38,536 bases of DNA from Candidatus Niyogiibacteriota bacterium (GTDB lineage Bacteria > Patescibacteriota > Minisyncoccia > JACROR01), in the NCBI GenBank assembly GCA_016214345.1, contig JACROR010000029.1:1-38536 (forward strand). The letters run 5' to 3'. Below are positions 7,401 to 16,176 of the stretch, in pieces. Positions within the stretch are counted from its first letter, which is position 1; each line of letters starts with the position of its first letter. The position numbers were made by a program, and so were the translations under genes. The notes under the pieces are model-generated. The model had not been told where the DNA came from. It did not search any database and was given only the letters and a program-made list of their open reading frames with translations.

Positions 7401-7484
7401 ATTTATAGTGTTTGCTTAATTATGGATTATTGGTTAGTGTGAAATTGATCGAAGTTTTTTGAAATTGAAAGATCAGGAGGTGGT

Positions 7485-8075
7485 ATGAATTCAGGGCAAG
7501 CCAGAAGGATGTTTTATAAAAAATTAGGCGTAATCGTGGATCTGGATGGGCGGAAAATAAGCTTGAACGGATTGATCGTGAAAGAAACCGGCTTTGTGTT
7601 TCATAAAGCCCTGCATGTTATGCAGTCAGAGTCGGTTGAAGAACCTATTACCATAAATATTTTACGAAGCGGCGGGGGTAGTTGCATTACTTCTATAATG
7701 ATATACGCCATGTTGCGTATTTGCGCGGCTCCCGTTAAAAGTGTGGTGCGTTATTATGCCAAATCCGGCGCGTGTTACATTTTTGAAGGAGCGTCGGAAC
7801 GCGTTATGATGTCAGGATCATTTGTGGAACTTCATTGGGCGGTTTTGCCGGGGTTTGACGACTGTTTGACGGTTGATGATATTAAGGTTGAATATGATTA
7901 TCTTTTGAGAATGAACAATCATATTTATAATATGATCCGCGAGCGTACCGGAATGCCCATGGGCGCCATCAAAAAACTCTGCAAGACTTCTGCGCCCATC
8001 AATCCAAAGCAGGCGATCCAGTTGGGTTTAGCCGACAAAATTGGCGGACGAAAATCTCGTAAGCATAAAAAATAA
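7485..8075 (+). CDS. Divergent ClpP-like serine protease homologue
   Basis: This 196-residue protein follows the ClpP/crotonase layout: ITINILRSGGGSCITSIMIYAMLR (57-78) corresponds to the ClpP oxyanion-glycine and helix region, AKSGACYIFEGA (92-103) to the nucleophile elbow with S94, ELHW (115-118) to the histidine with H117, and NPKQAIQLGLADKIGG (173-188) to the C-terminal EAxxxGLxDxV motif. The Ser-His spacing of 23 is close to ClpP. The segment where the catalytic Asp should fall (about 160-172, AIKKLCKTSAPIN) has no acidic residue, so the triad is incomplete or rearranged. A strong AGGAGGTGGT site precedes the ATG. A weak promoter TTGCTT-N17-TAGTGT lies at 7412-7440. It sits directly after the Lon-N/AAA+ pair and has its own terminator. 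A signal-peptide-peptidase (SppA-like) or inactive pseudoprotease role is possible. Confidence 0.75.
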   Translation: MNSGQARRMFYKKLGVIVDLDGRKISLNGLIVKETGFVFHKALHVMQSESVEEPITINILRSGGGSCITSIMIYAMLRICAAPVKSVVRYYAKSGACYIFEGASERVMMSGSFVELHWAVLPGFDDCLTVDDIKVEYDYLLRMNNHIYNMIRERTGMPMGAIKKLCKTSAPINPKQAIQLGLADKIGGRKSRKHKK

Positions 8076-8087
8076 AAAAAGAGATAT

Positions 8088-8120
8088 AAGCAATTTCGGT
8101 TATGCCGGAGTTGCTTTTTT
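8088..8120 (+). terminator. Terminator after the ClpP-like gene
   Basis: AAGCAATTTCGG pairs with CCGGAGTTGCTT, with two G-T pairs and a TTATG loop, followed by a run of T. Its right arm overlaps the -35 box of the uvrA promoter. Confidence 0.7.
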
Positions 8121-8139
8121 ATTGGCCTCGGGCTATACT
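8111..8139 (+). promoter_or_regulatory. Probable uvrA promoter
   Basis: TTGCTT (8111-8116) and TATACT (8134-8139) are spaced by 17 nt. Transcription would start near 8146, about 20 nt before the uvrA ATG, with no recognisable ribosome-binding site in between. Confidence 0.5.
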
Positions 8140-8165
8140 GAAGAGTCAAATAAAAATTTTTGGTT

Positions 8166-11090
8166 ATGGCGCGCAAAAACAATCCAAAAGATTTTATACA
8201 CATACAAGGAGCGAGGGTTCATAACCTCAAAAATATTTCTCTTAGTATTCCTAAAAATAAACTCGTGGTTTTTACCGGACTTTCAGGTTCCGGTAAATCT
8301 TCTTTGGCTTTTGACACCATATACGCGGAAGCGGAGCGGCGGTTCGTGGAATCGCTGTCTTCTTACGCGCGGCAGTTTTTAGGCGTGCGTGAAAAGCCGG
8401 ATGTGGACAAAATAACCGGCTTGTCGCCGACCATCGCCATTGACCAGCGTTTGGTTTCCCGAAACCCCCGTTCCACCGTGGGAACCATGACTGAAATTCA
8501 TGATTATTTGCGCGTGTTGTTCGCCCGTTTTGGATCGCTTCATTGTCCGCGGTGCCGTGGCGCGGTCAAGCGTCAGGGCATAGAGGACATGGTTTCGCGC
8601 ATAAGGCGCGCCCCGTTAAATCCCCGCGTAGCGGGGGCGCCGTCGGCGCATTTAACAGGGCGCGCGAATTTTGGCCGTTATTTGATGATTTTAGCGCCCA
8701 TGGTTGTGGCGAAGCGGGGTGAACATAAAAAGGCGCTTTTTAGCATACAAAAGCAGGGATTTCTTCGCGTGCGGTTAGACGGCGGAATTATGCGCGTTGA
8801 AGAGGCGATAGATCTGGAATTGGATCCGGCAAAAAAGCATTCTTTGGAAGTTGTCATAGACCGTTTGATAATTGATAAGCATACGGAAAGAGGTCGGCTT
8901 TTGGAATCGTTGGGTGCGGCGCTTAAAGTTGGCAACGGAAGGGTGACCGCGCTTTTTTCCAAGAACGAATTTGACGATGCCGCGGATGAAGACAACATCC
9001 AAGAACTGGTTTTCAGCGAAAATTTCTCCTGCGTTAAATGCGGAGTTTCTCTGCCAGAGATTGAACCGCGGCTGTTTTCATTTAATAGTCCCCATGGAGC
9101 ATGCCGGAGTTGTACCGGTTTGGGCAACCGGTTGGAAGTAGAGCCGGAATTAGTTATTCCTAATAAAGATTTGTCGCTCGCGGAAGGGGCGATCCGGCCA
9201 TGGTCGCGTTTTGCTTACGGGGCCGCCAAAAAATCCTGGCATTGGTGGATGTTGGAGCATTTGGCGGAGAAACATAAATTCAGTTTGACTGTTCCGGTCA
9301 AAACTCTTTCGCCCAAAATAATAAATTTGATTTTGCGCGGAGAGCAAGACCTTGCGGGGGCGGACGAAGCAAAACCATCGGATAAATATGAAGGAGTGAT
9401 CCCTAATTTGGAGAAACGATGGAAAGAGGCTGATTCAGATTGGGCGAGAGGAGAGCTGGAGCAATATATGCGTTCTTGCGTTTGTCTTGATTGCCAAGGC
9501 CTTAGGCTCCATGCGGAAGCTCTTGCCGTAACTATTCCGGCGGGGGGTAAAAAATACGATATTGCCCAAATTTCGGATATGCCCGCGGAAAACGCTTTGA
9601 TTTTTTTTGAAGGCCTAATGAGAGAACAGTCTAAAAATAAAGCAGTCACGTCTTTACTTAAAGAAATTATTAAACGATCGCAATTTTTATTGGGCGTGGG
9701 ATTGGGATATATTTCGCTTGGCCGTTCCGCGGATACTTTGTCCGGCGGCGAGGCGCAGCGCGTGCGTTTAGCAACGCAGATAGGGTTGGGATTGTCCAAT
9801 GTGATATACGTACTGGACGAGCCGTCCGTGGGGCTTCATCCGGCTGATCATTCCAAATTGATTACTACCTTGAAAGAGTTGCGGGACGCGGATAATTCGG
9901 TATTCGTGGTGGAGCATGACCTGGAAACCATCAAAGAAGCGGACTGGGTGGTGGACATCGGGCCCGGAGCCGGTAAGCATGGCGGACAGGTACTTTTTGA
10001 GGGGACCTATGAAGAATTAAGGCGCGCGCCCACCCTAACCGGACATTATTTGTCCGGTAAAAAACGGATTAAAATAAATAAGCGAAGCATTGATAAAAAA
10101 TCGCCCAAGCTTACCATACGCGGCGCGAGTGAACATAATTTAAAAAATATCAACGTGGAAATTCCGCTGGGAAAGCTGGTTTGCGTTTCCGGCGTTTCCG
10201 GATCCGGCAAGAGTACGCTGGTAAATGACATTTTGGCGCGCGCGTTACGCCGTCATTTTAACGGATCGCGCGAAGTGCCGGGCAAACATAAATCTATTTC
10301 CGGACTGGACGCGATAGACAAGATGGTGATCATGGATCAGTCGCCCATTGGCAAAACTCCGCGTTCCAATCCCGCCACTTACACCGGAGCTTTTTCTTTT
10401 ATCAGAGATTTGTTTGCCGGAACGCGCGATGCCACGGCGCGGAAATACAAAGCGGGGGATTTCAGTTTCAACGTTAAAGGCGGACGCTGCGAGGCGTGCG
10501 AAGGGCAGGGAGTGAAAAACATAGACATGTATTTTTTGCCGGATATTTTCGTGGAGTGCGAAGAATGCCGCGGCGCGCGGTACAAGGCGGAGGTCTTGCG
10601 GATTATTTATAACGGTTTGAATATCGCGGAGGTTTTGGATATGTCATCCGCCGACGCGCTGCCGTTTTTCAAAGATTCCCCTCAAATAGTCGCGCGGCTG
10701 CAAACTTTGGTTGACGTGGGTTTGGGCTACATGAAATTGGGGCAGGCGGCGACTACGCTTTCCGGCGGAGAGGCGCAGCGCGTAAAATTGGCGGATGAAT
10801 TGGCGAAAAAAGAAACCGGCAAAACTTTATATATTTTGGACGAACCGACGACCGGACTTCATTCGGACGACATACAAAAACTTTTGACCGTGCTTTCCGC
10901 CTTGGTGGACAAAGGAAATTCCGTGCTTATCGTGGAGCACAATTTGGATGTGTTGCGTAACGCGGATTGGATAATCGATATGGGCCCGGAGGGCGGAGAG
11001 TTGGGCGGGGAGGTGGTGGGAGAAGGGGTTTTACCAGACATTATTAAAAATAAGAAATCTCAAACCGGCAGGTGGTTGCAAAAATATTAA
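8166..11090 (+). CDS. uvrA: Excinuclease ABC subunit A
   Basis: This is the damage-recognition ATPase of nucleotide excision repair. It has two ABC modules: Walker [10 protein letters not shown] at about residues 38-46 and GVSGSGKST in the second half, and two LSGGEAQRV signature motifs, each followed by a Walker B ([22 protein letters not shown]). It also has CxxC zinc-finger pairs (CVKCGV...[12 protein letters not shown]...CEEC). ATG 8166 is preferred over an in-frame TTG six bases earlier. At 974 residues it is longer than the roughly 940 of E. coli UvrA. Part of the extra length is a 50-bp palindromic element at 8611-8660 that adds about 17 residues in frame (149-165). No UvrB or UvrC lies in the window. 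Confidence 0.98.
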   Translation: MARKNNPKDFIHIQGARVHNLKNISLSIPKNKLVVFTGLSGSGKSSLAFDTIYAEAERRFVESLSSYARQFLGVREKPDVDKITGLSPTIAIDQRLVSRNPRSTVGTMTEIHDYLRVLFARFGSLHCPRCRGAVKRQGIEDMVSRIRRAPLNPRVAGAPSAHLTGRANFGRYLMILAPMVVAKRGEHKKALFSIQKQGFLRVRLDGGIMRVEEAIDLELDPAKKHSLEVVIDRLIIDKHTERGRLLESLGAALKVGNGRVTALFSKNEFDDAADEDNIQELVFSENFSCVKCGVSLPEIEPRLFSFNSPHGACRSCTGLGNRLEVEPELVIPNKDLSLAEGAIRPWSRFAYGAAKKSWHWWMLEHLAEKHKFSLTVPVKTLSPKIINLILRGEQDLAGADEAKPSDKYEGVIPNLEKRWKEADSDWARGELEQYMRSCVCLDCQGLRLHAEALAVTIPAGGKKYDIAQISDMPAENALIFFEGLMREQSKNKAVTSLLKEIIKRSQFLLGVGLGYISLGRSADTLSGGEAQRVRLATQIGLGLSNVIYVLDEPSVGLHPADHSKLITTLKELRDADNSVFVVEHDLETIKEADWVVDIGPGAGKHGGQVLFEGTYEELRRAPTLTGHYLSGKKRIKINKRSIDKKSPKLTIRGASEHNLKNINVEIPLGKLVCVSGVSGSGKSTLVNDILARALRRHFNGSREVPGKHKSISGLDAIDKMVIMDQSPIGKTPRSNPATYTGAFSFIRDLFAGTRDATARKYKAGDFSFNVKGGRCEACEGQGVKNIDMYFLPDIFVECEECRGARYKAEVLRIIYNGLNIAEVLDMSSADALPFFKDSPQIVARLQTLVDVGLGYMKLGQAATTLSGGEAQRVKLADELAKKETGKTLYILDEPTTGLHSDDIQKLLTVLSALVDKGNSVLIVEHNLDVLRNADWIIDMGPEGGELGGEVVGEGVLPDIIKNKKSQTGRWLQKY
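8611..8660. repeat. 50-bp three-hairpin palindromic element inside uvrA
   Basis: The outer arms CCCCGTTAAAT and ATTTAACAGGG pair (one G-T), and pairing continues into the flanks as GCGCG/CGCGC. Between them are two further perfect hairpins, CCCCGC-GTA-GCGGGG and GCGCC-GTC-GGCGC, so the element can fold as a three-way junction. An element of identical length and design occurs in dnaG at 24709-24758, read in a different frame. It is translated here without a stop. Confidence 0.85.
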
Positions 11091-11103
11091 AATATGTTAG
11101 AAT
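11076..11103 (+). promoter_or_regulatory. Promoter of the HNH-like gene
   Basis: TTGCAA (11076-11081), a 16-nt spacer and TAGAAT (11098-11103), with TG one base upstream of the -10 (extended -10), lie at the end of uvrA. The expected start near 11110 gives a leader of about 60 nt ending in AAAGGAGG. Confidence 0.5.
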
Positions 11104-11169
11104 CATAACAAGATTGAACCGAAAAGTTTTTTGATAATTAAATAAAAATATACCGCAAAGGAGGTTTTT

Positions 11170-12039
11170 TTGGGGAGCAAAGTATTGGAAAAGCATCACC
11201 GGTATCCGACGTCTTCAGGCGGCACGGATGAGCCGTCAAATATCTCTTATGTTTCGTCTGGGAAACACGCGGCATGGCATTTGCTTTTTAAGAACTATAG
11301 TCCGGTGGAGATCGCCAATATTATCAATACCACTTGGTTGGACCCCGACTATATAATAGTGGTAACTAAGGCGGCGTTGGTTGATAATTCAGGCCAGAAT
11401 AATCAGTTTATTGTTCCGTTGTCTGAAAATGCCCGTGAACGCAGGAAACGCAGGCACGTAAGCCAGCATCATAGGCGTCCCAAATCTCTCGGTGGCAGTG
11501 GACATGCTTGGAATATTTCCGAGGTTGAACAAGAAGAGCACGCGGCATGGCATATTTTATTTTCTAATATGATTCCGGAAGAGATAGTTGCCGAGATCAA
11601 TGCCATGTGGCTGGATCGCGCGTTTAATTTTACGGCTACGCAGATCGCTGATGTGGATTCAAACAAGATGCCTTTCAAACGCAAAGCTTTTCTTCACCCG
11701 TGCTATATATGCGGAGAACATCACCAGTCCGAGAAAAAGGCCAAGCGATGCAAAAGGCGGGGATTTATTGTTCCGAGATACACCAAAGGAGAGCGTGTCC
11801 GGATAAGCATACCGAAAAAAGAGCCGGAATGCGGTGTAATAATCGGTTGGCATACAGAGGATTCGGCAAATCCCCACACTTACGAATTTTATACCGTTAA
11901 ATTGGATGGCGGCGAAACCAGAGGGGTTTTTGCTTACAATATGCAAGTTTTGGTGCGCGGCAAATGGATCAAGCGCCGCCAGGTAATGAAAAAATCTAAG
12001 CAAAAACGCGACAGGTGGCTTAGAAAAAAAGGTTTTTAA
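11170..12039 (+). CDS. Protein with duplicated HNH-like motif, zinc knuckle and basic tail
   Basis: The 289-residue protein contains two copies (about residues 9-58 and 102-151) of a module of pattern HHRxPxSxGG, NISxVxxxxHAAWHxLF, EIxxxINxxWLD. The spaced histidines and the GG...N resemble HNH/treble-clef nucleases, but the fit is loose. A CYIC...C knuckle follows (about 178-195), then a beta-rich SH3/KOW-like region with GERVRISIPKKEPECGVIIGW, then a very basic C-terminus (KKSKQKRDRWLRKKGF) suited to nucleic acid binding. The start is TTG, chosen because AAAGGAGG lies 5-6 nt upstream and no ATG fits. It stands as a single-gene unit with its own promoter and terminator. The function is unknown; a nucleic acid-binding or nuclease role is inference. 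Confidence 0.65.
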   Translation: MGSKVLEKHHRYPTSSGGTDEPSNISYVSSGKHAAWHLLFKNYSPVEIANIINTTWLDPDYIIVVTKAALVDNSGQNNQFIVPLSENARERRKRRHVSQHHRRPKSLGGSGHAWNISEVEQEEHAAWHILFSNMIPEEIVAEINAMWLDRAFNFTATQIADVDSNKMPFKRKAFLHPCYICGEHHQSEKKAKRCKRRGFIVPRYTKGERVRISIPKKEPECGVIIGWHTEDSANPHTYEFYTVKLDGGETRGVFAYNMQVLVRGKWIKRRQVMKKSKQKRDRWLRKKGF

Positions 12040-12047
12040 ATAATATG

Positions 12048-12077
12048 AAAAGAGAAGCGTGTTCTGCTTCTCTTTTT
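12048..12077 (+). terminator. Terminator after the HNH-like gene
   Basis: AAAAGAGAAGC pairs with GCTTCTCTTTT around a 7-nt loop and runs into more T. Confidence 0.85.
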
Positions 12078-12108
12078 TATTTGATGGCGTCATTTGCCAT
12101 GCGGGTAT

Positions 12109-12137
12109 TTGACACGCTTGGTATATGCGGTTAGATT
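12109..12137 (+). promoter_or_regulatory. Promoter of the M50 protease gene
   Basis: A consensus TTGACA (12109-12114) and TAGATT (12132-12137) are spaced by 17 nt. The transcript would start about 42 nt before the chosen ATG at 12187. Confidence 0.6.
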
Positions 12138-12186
12138 GCTATAAGAGGTCGGCACTTTTCAAATACAATAAATGAAGGGAGAAGCC

Positions 12187-12939
12187 ATGGGTTATGTGGC
12201 GTTTTTTATTATCCTTGGGACGATAATATTTGTCCATGAATTCGGACACTTGCTTGCCGCTAAGGCGGTGGGTATACGCGTGGAAGTTTTTTCCATCGGA
12301 TTTTTGGGAAAAATATGCGGCTTTATTTGGAAGGGCACCGAATATCGGCTTGGGTGGTTTCCGTTAGGCGGCTATATCAAGCCGGATGAGGAGCGTTTCC
12401 GTAAAAGTTCTGTCTTGCGCCGGTTGCCAGTGATTATCGCGGGAGTAACGGCTAATTTTATTTTTGGTTTTTTGCTTTTGTTCGGTGTTTTTTTCAGCCA
12501 CTTGTCCACGAATATTCCTTTGGGAGAAAATGTCACATTTTTTGACAGAGTTTCCATAGCCGCGAAATATTCCGCTGTTTTTGGGTCGGATATTATGGTT
12601 AAAAACGCGGAGGGGCTCGTCAAAGATGTTCCCAAAGATCCTGTCAAATCTTTGGCCGGTCCCGTGGGTATTGCCATAATGACGAAGGATGCTTATGTTC
12701 GCGGCGCAGAGAACCTGATTATTTTTACCGCGGTGTTGTCTTTGGTGGTCGGTTTTATGAATATTTTACCCATACCGCTGTTGGATGGCGGAGCGCTTGT
12801 GTTGCTTTTGCTGGAAGCGTTGCGCGGCAAGCCGCTTGCCGCGAAGACGGAATCGGTTTTGCAAAACTTTGGTTTGGTTTTATTGGCTACCATTATAGGG
12901 GTAGCGCTTTATGCCGACATCTTCAGGATCTTGTCGTAA
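12187..12939 (+). CDS. Compact M50 (site-2 / RseP family) membrane metalloprotease
   Basis: This intramembrane zinc protease cleaves membrane-bound substrates, in other bacteria mainly anti-sigma factors or signal peptides. HEFGH (residues 17-21) lies in the first membrane segment, GGYIKPDE follows as in RseP, and the third ligand region NILPIPLLDGG is near the C-terminus. At 250 residues it lacks the PDZ domains of RseP, having only a short linker (SLAGPVGIAIM). I start it at 12187 because AAGGGAGA sits 5-6 nt before that ATG, whereas the earlier ATG at 12172 has no ribosome-binding site and contains this one. It is a single-gene unit with promoter and terminator. Confidence 0.9.
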   Translation: MGYVAFFIILGTIIFVHEFGHLLAAKAVGIRVEVFSIGFLGKICGFIWKGTEYRLGWFPLGGYIKPDEERFRKSSVLRRLPVIIAGVTANFIFGFLLLFGVFFSHLSTNIPLGENVTFFDRVSIAAKYSAVFGSDIMVKNAEGLVKDVPKDPVKSLAGPVGIAIMTKDAYVRGAENLIIFTAVLSLVVGFMNILPIPLLDGGALVLLLLEALRGKPLAAKTESVLQNFGLVLLATIIGVALYADIFRILS

Positions 12940-12945
12940 ATAAAT

Positions 12946-12977
12946 AAAGTTCGTCTGCTTTGGCAGGCGAACTTTTT
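12946..12977 (+). terminator. Terminator after the M50 protease gene
   Basis: AAAGTTCGTCTGC (12946-12958) and GCAGGCGAACTTT (12963-12975) pair with one T-G, a TTTG loop and a T-run. Confidence 0.85.
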
Positions 12978-13021
12978 GTTTTAAGTCTTTTGTTTGGATG
13001 TTAAATTTAGCGCATATATTC

Positions 13022-13050
13022 TTGCTAAAAACGCGGTTTTCTGATATTTT
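13022..13050 (+). promoter_or_regulatory. putA promoter
   Basis: TTGCTA (13022-13027) and TATTTT (13045-13050) are spaced by 17 nt. The -35, the ACGCG-TTTT spacer and the TGATA junction closely resemble the promoter at 32796-32824. Confidence 0.5.
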
Positions 13051-13087
13051 GAGCCTGAAATAAGGTCTTTAACAAAGGAGAAAAATA

Positions 13088-16000
13088 ATGAATGAGAATC
13101 ATGATCGGGTAGATAAGTTATGCGCAGAACTTAGCCGAAAGCTTTTTTGGGGCGCGGAACAATCTTTAAAGCGCCGCGGATTAAAGGGTAAGGCCTTGGA
13201 TGTGTTATTGGCGGAGTGTATGGCCAATGACGAGTTGCGAACCCAGTTGTTTCGTTTTATTGATGTTTTTCCCGCGTTAAAAAATGACCAAAGCATTGTC
13301 AGCCACTTTTTATCTTATCTGGGGCCGCATCAAGATCACTTTCCGTGGTTTATAAAAAAAGCTCTTTATTGCGCGGATAAGCCCATTGCTTGCCATGCCG
13401 TCGCCGGAACCATAAAATGGCTTGTAAAATTTTTTGCCGGCCATTTTGTGATAGACAGCGTGAACGAACAAGCCATAATTAAAAAATGTTTCAGTCTAAG
13501 ATCCAAGGGATATGACACGACCTGGGACATTCTTGGCGAAGATTCCCTTACTCAAAAAGAGGCGGACAACTTTACGCGAAGATATTTTGATTTGATTGAA
13601 CGCCTTGGTTCCATGCCGGCGCCTCGCGAGTTTACCAATAATATTTCTATAAAATTATCGTCATTGGTTCCGAAATTCCAATGGGATCCTATTGATTTTG
13701 ATAATTGCGCGCGCGCGGTTTCAAAAAAATTCAGGGAAGTTTTAAGGGCTGGCATCAGACAGCGCGTGACTATTAATGTTGATATGGAACAGTACGCGGC
13801 GCGCGATCTCACTTTGGCGATATTCAAGGATGCTCTTAGCGCGCCGGAGTTTGACGGTTTGGATGACGCGGGGATCGTGGTTCAGGCATATCTTAAAGAT
13901 TCCGCCGATTCTCTTGACGATCTGCTTTCGTGGATCAAAGAAAGAAAGATCAATATCACGATCAGACTGGTAAAGGGAGCGTACTGGGATCATGAAGTTA
14001 TAAATGCCGAACAGCAGGGGTGGCCCATTCCGGTTTTTACCGATAAAGCGGAAACAGACAGGCAATTTAAATTATTGACTGAAAAAATTTTACTTGCGCA
14101 AAAATCCGGCGTGCCGGTCAAATTTGCCGCGGGAAGCCATAATATTGACAGCCTGTCTTACGCCATTGCTTTAATGCGGGAACTTGGATTGGACGGCAAC
14201 AGAAATGAAATTCAGGTTTTGCACGGGATGGGCGATCATATCCGGGAAGCCGTGCTTGACGTCCTTCGCTCTGCTCAGGATCTTCGCCATGCTACGACAT
14301 GCCATGTGCGCGTCTATGCTCCATACGGAGAATTGGTGCCGAGCATGGCGTATCTGGTGCGCAGATTGCTTGAGAATACTTCACAGCAGTCATTTTTAGG
14401 CGTAAATTTTTTGAGCAAGAAAAAACACGATTCTGTTTCCGGGGCCGATGATGTTGAAAATCTCGGACGCGATGTTCCTAAAATAAACAAGCGCGCGTTG
14501 GTTCCCGACGGGTACAAGCCAGAGCCGTTAACGGATTTTTCCAAAAAAGAAAATCGCGACGCGATGCAAAAAGTTCTAACCAAAATACGCGGTGAGTTTA
14601 ACCAAAAATATCCGCTGATTATCGGCGAGGAGCGCGTTTTTACGGAAGATTTGATATGTTCAAAAAATCCGGCGTGTTTTGGCGAGGATAAGGCGATCGG
14701 ATATGTTTCTCGGGCTTCTCGCGAGCATGCTAAGCGCGCTCTAATTGCCGCCGAACGATCGTTTGCCGATTGGAACGCGGTGTCCGTTAAAGAAAGATTG
14801 TTAATTTTGTTGCGAGCGGCCGATATTATTCGTTCGCGGCGTCTGGATTTGGCGGCTTGGCAGATTTTTGAAGCGTCAAAAACTTGGCGTGAAGCCGATG
14901 CCGATGTCGCGGAAGCTATAGATTTTCTGGAATATTATGCTCGGATGGCGGAATATCTTATGGCTTATCAATCCACCGAAGAATTGCGTGGCGAAGCCAA
15001 CGAGTGCGGTTATGAGGGCAGAGGAATTACCATTGTGATTTCTCCGTGGAATTTTCCCATGGCGATTGCCGCTGGCATGTGTTCAGCGGCGTTAGTTTCC
15101 GGCAATACCGTGATTTTCAAACCCGCGAGCGCGACCGTTGTGTCGGGTTATAAAATAGCGGAAATATTTTTGGAAGCCGGCGTGCCATCAGGTGTTCTGA
15201 ATTTTCTTCCGGGTTCCGGCAATGAGTTGGGCGACACCCTCGTAAAATATAGAGGCACAACCAACATACTTTTCACCGGTTCAAAAAAAGTCGGATTCAA
15301 ACTTTTTAAAATGGCCGCTGACGCCGGAGAAGCGGAGCAGACTCATGTGCGCCGCGTGATCGCGGAAATGGGCGGCAAGAACGCGGTTATCGTTGATGAA
15401 ACGGCGGATTTGGATCAGGCGGTTTACAGCGTTATCAAGTCGGCTTTTGGATATCAGGGTCAAAAATGTTCCGCTTGTTCGCGAGTGATAGTTTTGGATC
15501 CAATCTATGACGAGTTTGTGGAGCGTTTGCGCGGAGCGGTTGCTTCTTTAAGGATCGGCATGCCCGATGGTCCGGGAACTGATGTGGCGGCGGTGATTGA
15601 TGAAGCCGCCTTCCATAACATCAAGCAGTATATAGAAATAGGAAAAAAAGATTCGCGGCTTGCGCATGAAGCCGATATCGGAGATGTCGCGGGCAAGGGT
15701 TGGTTTATCGGTCCGATAATTTTTACCGATGTTTTGCCGGAATCGATTATCGCCCAAGAAGAAATTTTCGGCCCGGTGCTCGCCGTGATCAGAGCCGCCA
15801 ATTTCAAGGAAGCCGTGCAGATAGCCAATAATTCCGTCTATCGGCTTACGGGCGGAGTTTATTCCAGAACGGATGAGCATTTGGATTATGCCCGTAAATA
15901 TTTTAAAGCCGGAAATTTATATATCAATCGCCACATTACTGGCGCGATTGTGGGCAGACAGCCGTTTGGAGGTTTCGGAGCTTCCGGTTCCGGTCCCAAG

Positions 16001-16096
16001 GCTGGCGGTCCGGATTATCTTATGCCTTTAATGGAATCACGGACTGTTACAGAGTGTTTAATTCGCCGCGGTTTTTCTCCGAAATTAAAAAATTAG
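13088..16096 (+). CDS. putA: Bifunctional proline dehydrogenase / P5C dehydrogenase
   Basis: This 1002-residue PutA-type enzyme oxidises proline to pyrroline-5-carboxylate and then to glutamate. The N-terminal half has the FAD-dependent proline dehydrogenase barrel with RLVKGAYWDHE, EIQVLHGMGDH and the substrate-binding YAPYGELVPSMAYLVRRLLEN. The C-terminal half is an NAD-dependent aldehyde dehydrogenase with SPWNFPMAIAAG, the general base E760 (AEMGGKN) and the nucleophile C794 in GQKCSACSR, the form typical of P5C dehydrogenases. No DNA-binding N-terminal domain is present, so it is not self-regulating like E. coli PutA. AAAGGAG lies 7 nt before the ATG. Promoter (13022) and terminator (16146) make it a single-gene unit. 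Such a large catabolic enzyme is unexpected in a reduced genome. Confidence 0.95.
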   Translation: MNENHDRVDKLCAELSRKLFWGAEQSLKRRGLKGKALDVLLAECMANDELRTQLFRFIDVFPALKNDQSIVSHFLSYLGPHQDHFPWFIKKALYCADKPIACHAVAGTIKWLVKFFAGHFVIDSVNEQAIIKKCFSLRSKGYDTTWDILGEDSLTQKEADNFTRRYFDLIERLGSMPAPREFTNNISIKLSSLVPKFQWDPIDFDNCARAVSKKFREVLRAGIRQRVTINVDMEQYAARDLTLAIFKDALSAPEFDGLDDAGIVVQAYLKDSADSLDDLLSWIKERKINITIRLVKGAYWDHEVINAEQQGWPIPVFTDKAETDRQFKLLTEKILLAQKSGVPVKFAAGSHNIDSLSYAIALMRELGLDGNRNEIQVLHGMGDHIREAVLDVLRSAQDLRHATTCHVRVYAPYGELVPSMAYLVRRLLENTSQQSFLGVNFLSKKKHDSVSGADDVENLGRDVPKINKRALVPDGYKPEPLTDFSKKENRDAMQKVLTKIRGEFNQKYPLIIGEERVFTEDLICSKNPACFGEDKAIGYVSRASREHAKRALIAAERSFADWNAVSVKERLLILLRAADIIRSRRLDLAAWQIFEASKTWREADADVAEAIDFLEYYARMAEYLMAYQSTEELRGEANECGYEGRGITIVISPWNFPMAIAAGMCSAALVSGNTVIFKPASATVVSGYKIAEIFLEAGVPSGVLNFLPGSGNELGDTLVKYRGTTNILFTGSKKVGFKLFKMAADAGEAEQTHVRRVIAEMGGKNAVIVDETADLDQAVYSVIKSAFGYQGQKCSACSRVIVLDPIYDEFVERLRGAVASLRIGMPDGPGTDVAAVIDEAAFHNIKQYIEIGKKDSRLAHEADIGDVAGKGWFIGPIIFTDVLPESIIAQEEIFGPVLAVIRAANFKEAVQIANNSVYRLTGGVYSRTDEHLDYARKYFKAGNLYINRHITGAIVGRQPFGGFGASGSGPKAGGPDYLMPLMESRTVTECLIRRGFSPKLKN

Positions 16097-16145
16097 TTAT
16101 TTTTTGTAGAGAGATAATTGTTTTTGCAGAGAATTAATTATTTTC

Positions 16146-16176
16146 AAAGAGATTCGTTAAGGCGAGTCTCTTTTTT
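16146..16176 (+). terminator. putA terminator
   Basis: AAAGAGATTCG pairs with CGAGTCTCTTT (one T-G) around TTAAGG and ends in a T-run. Confidence 0.85.
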
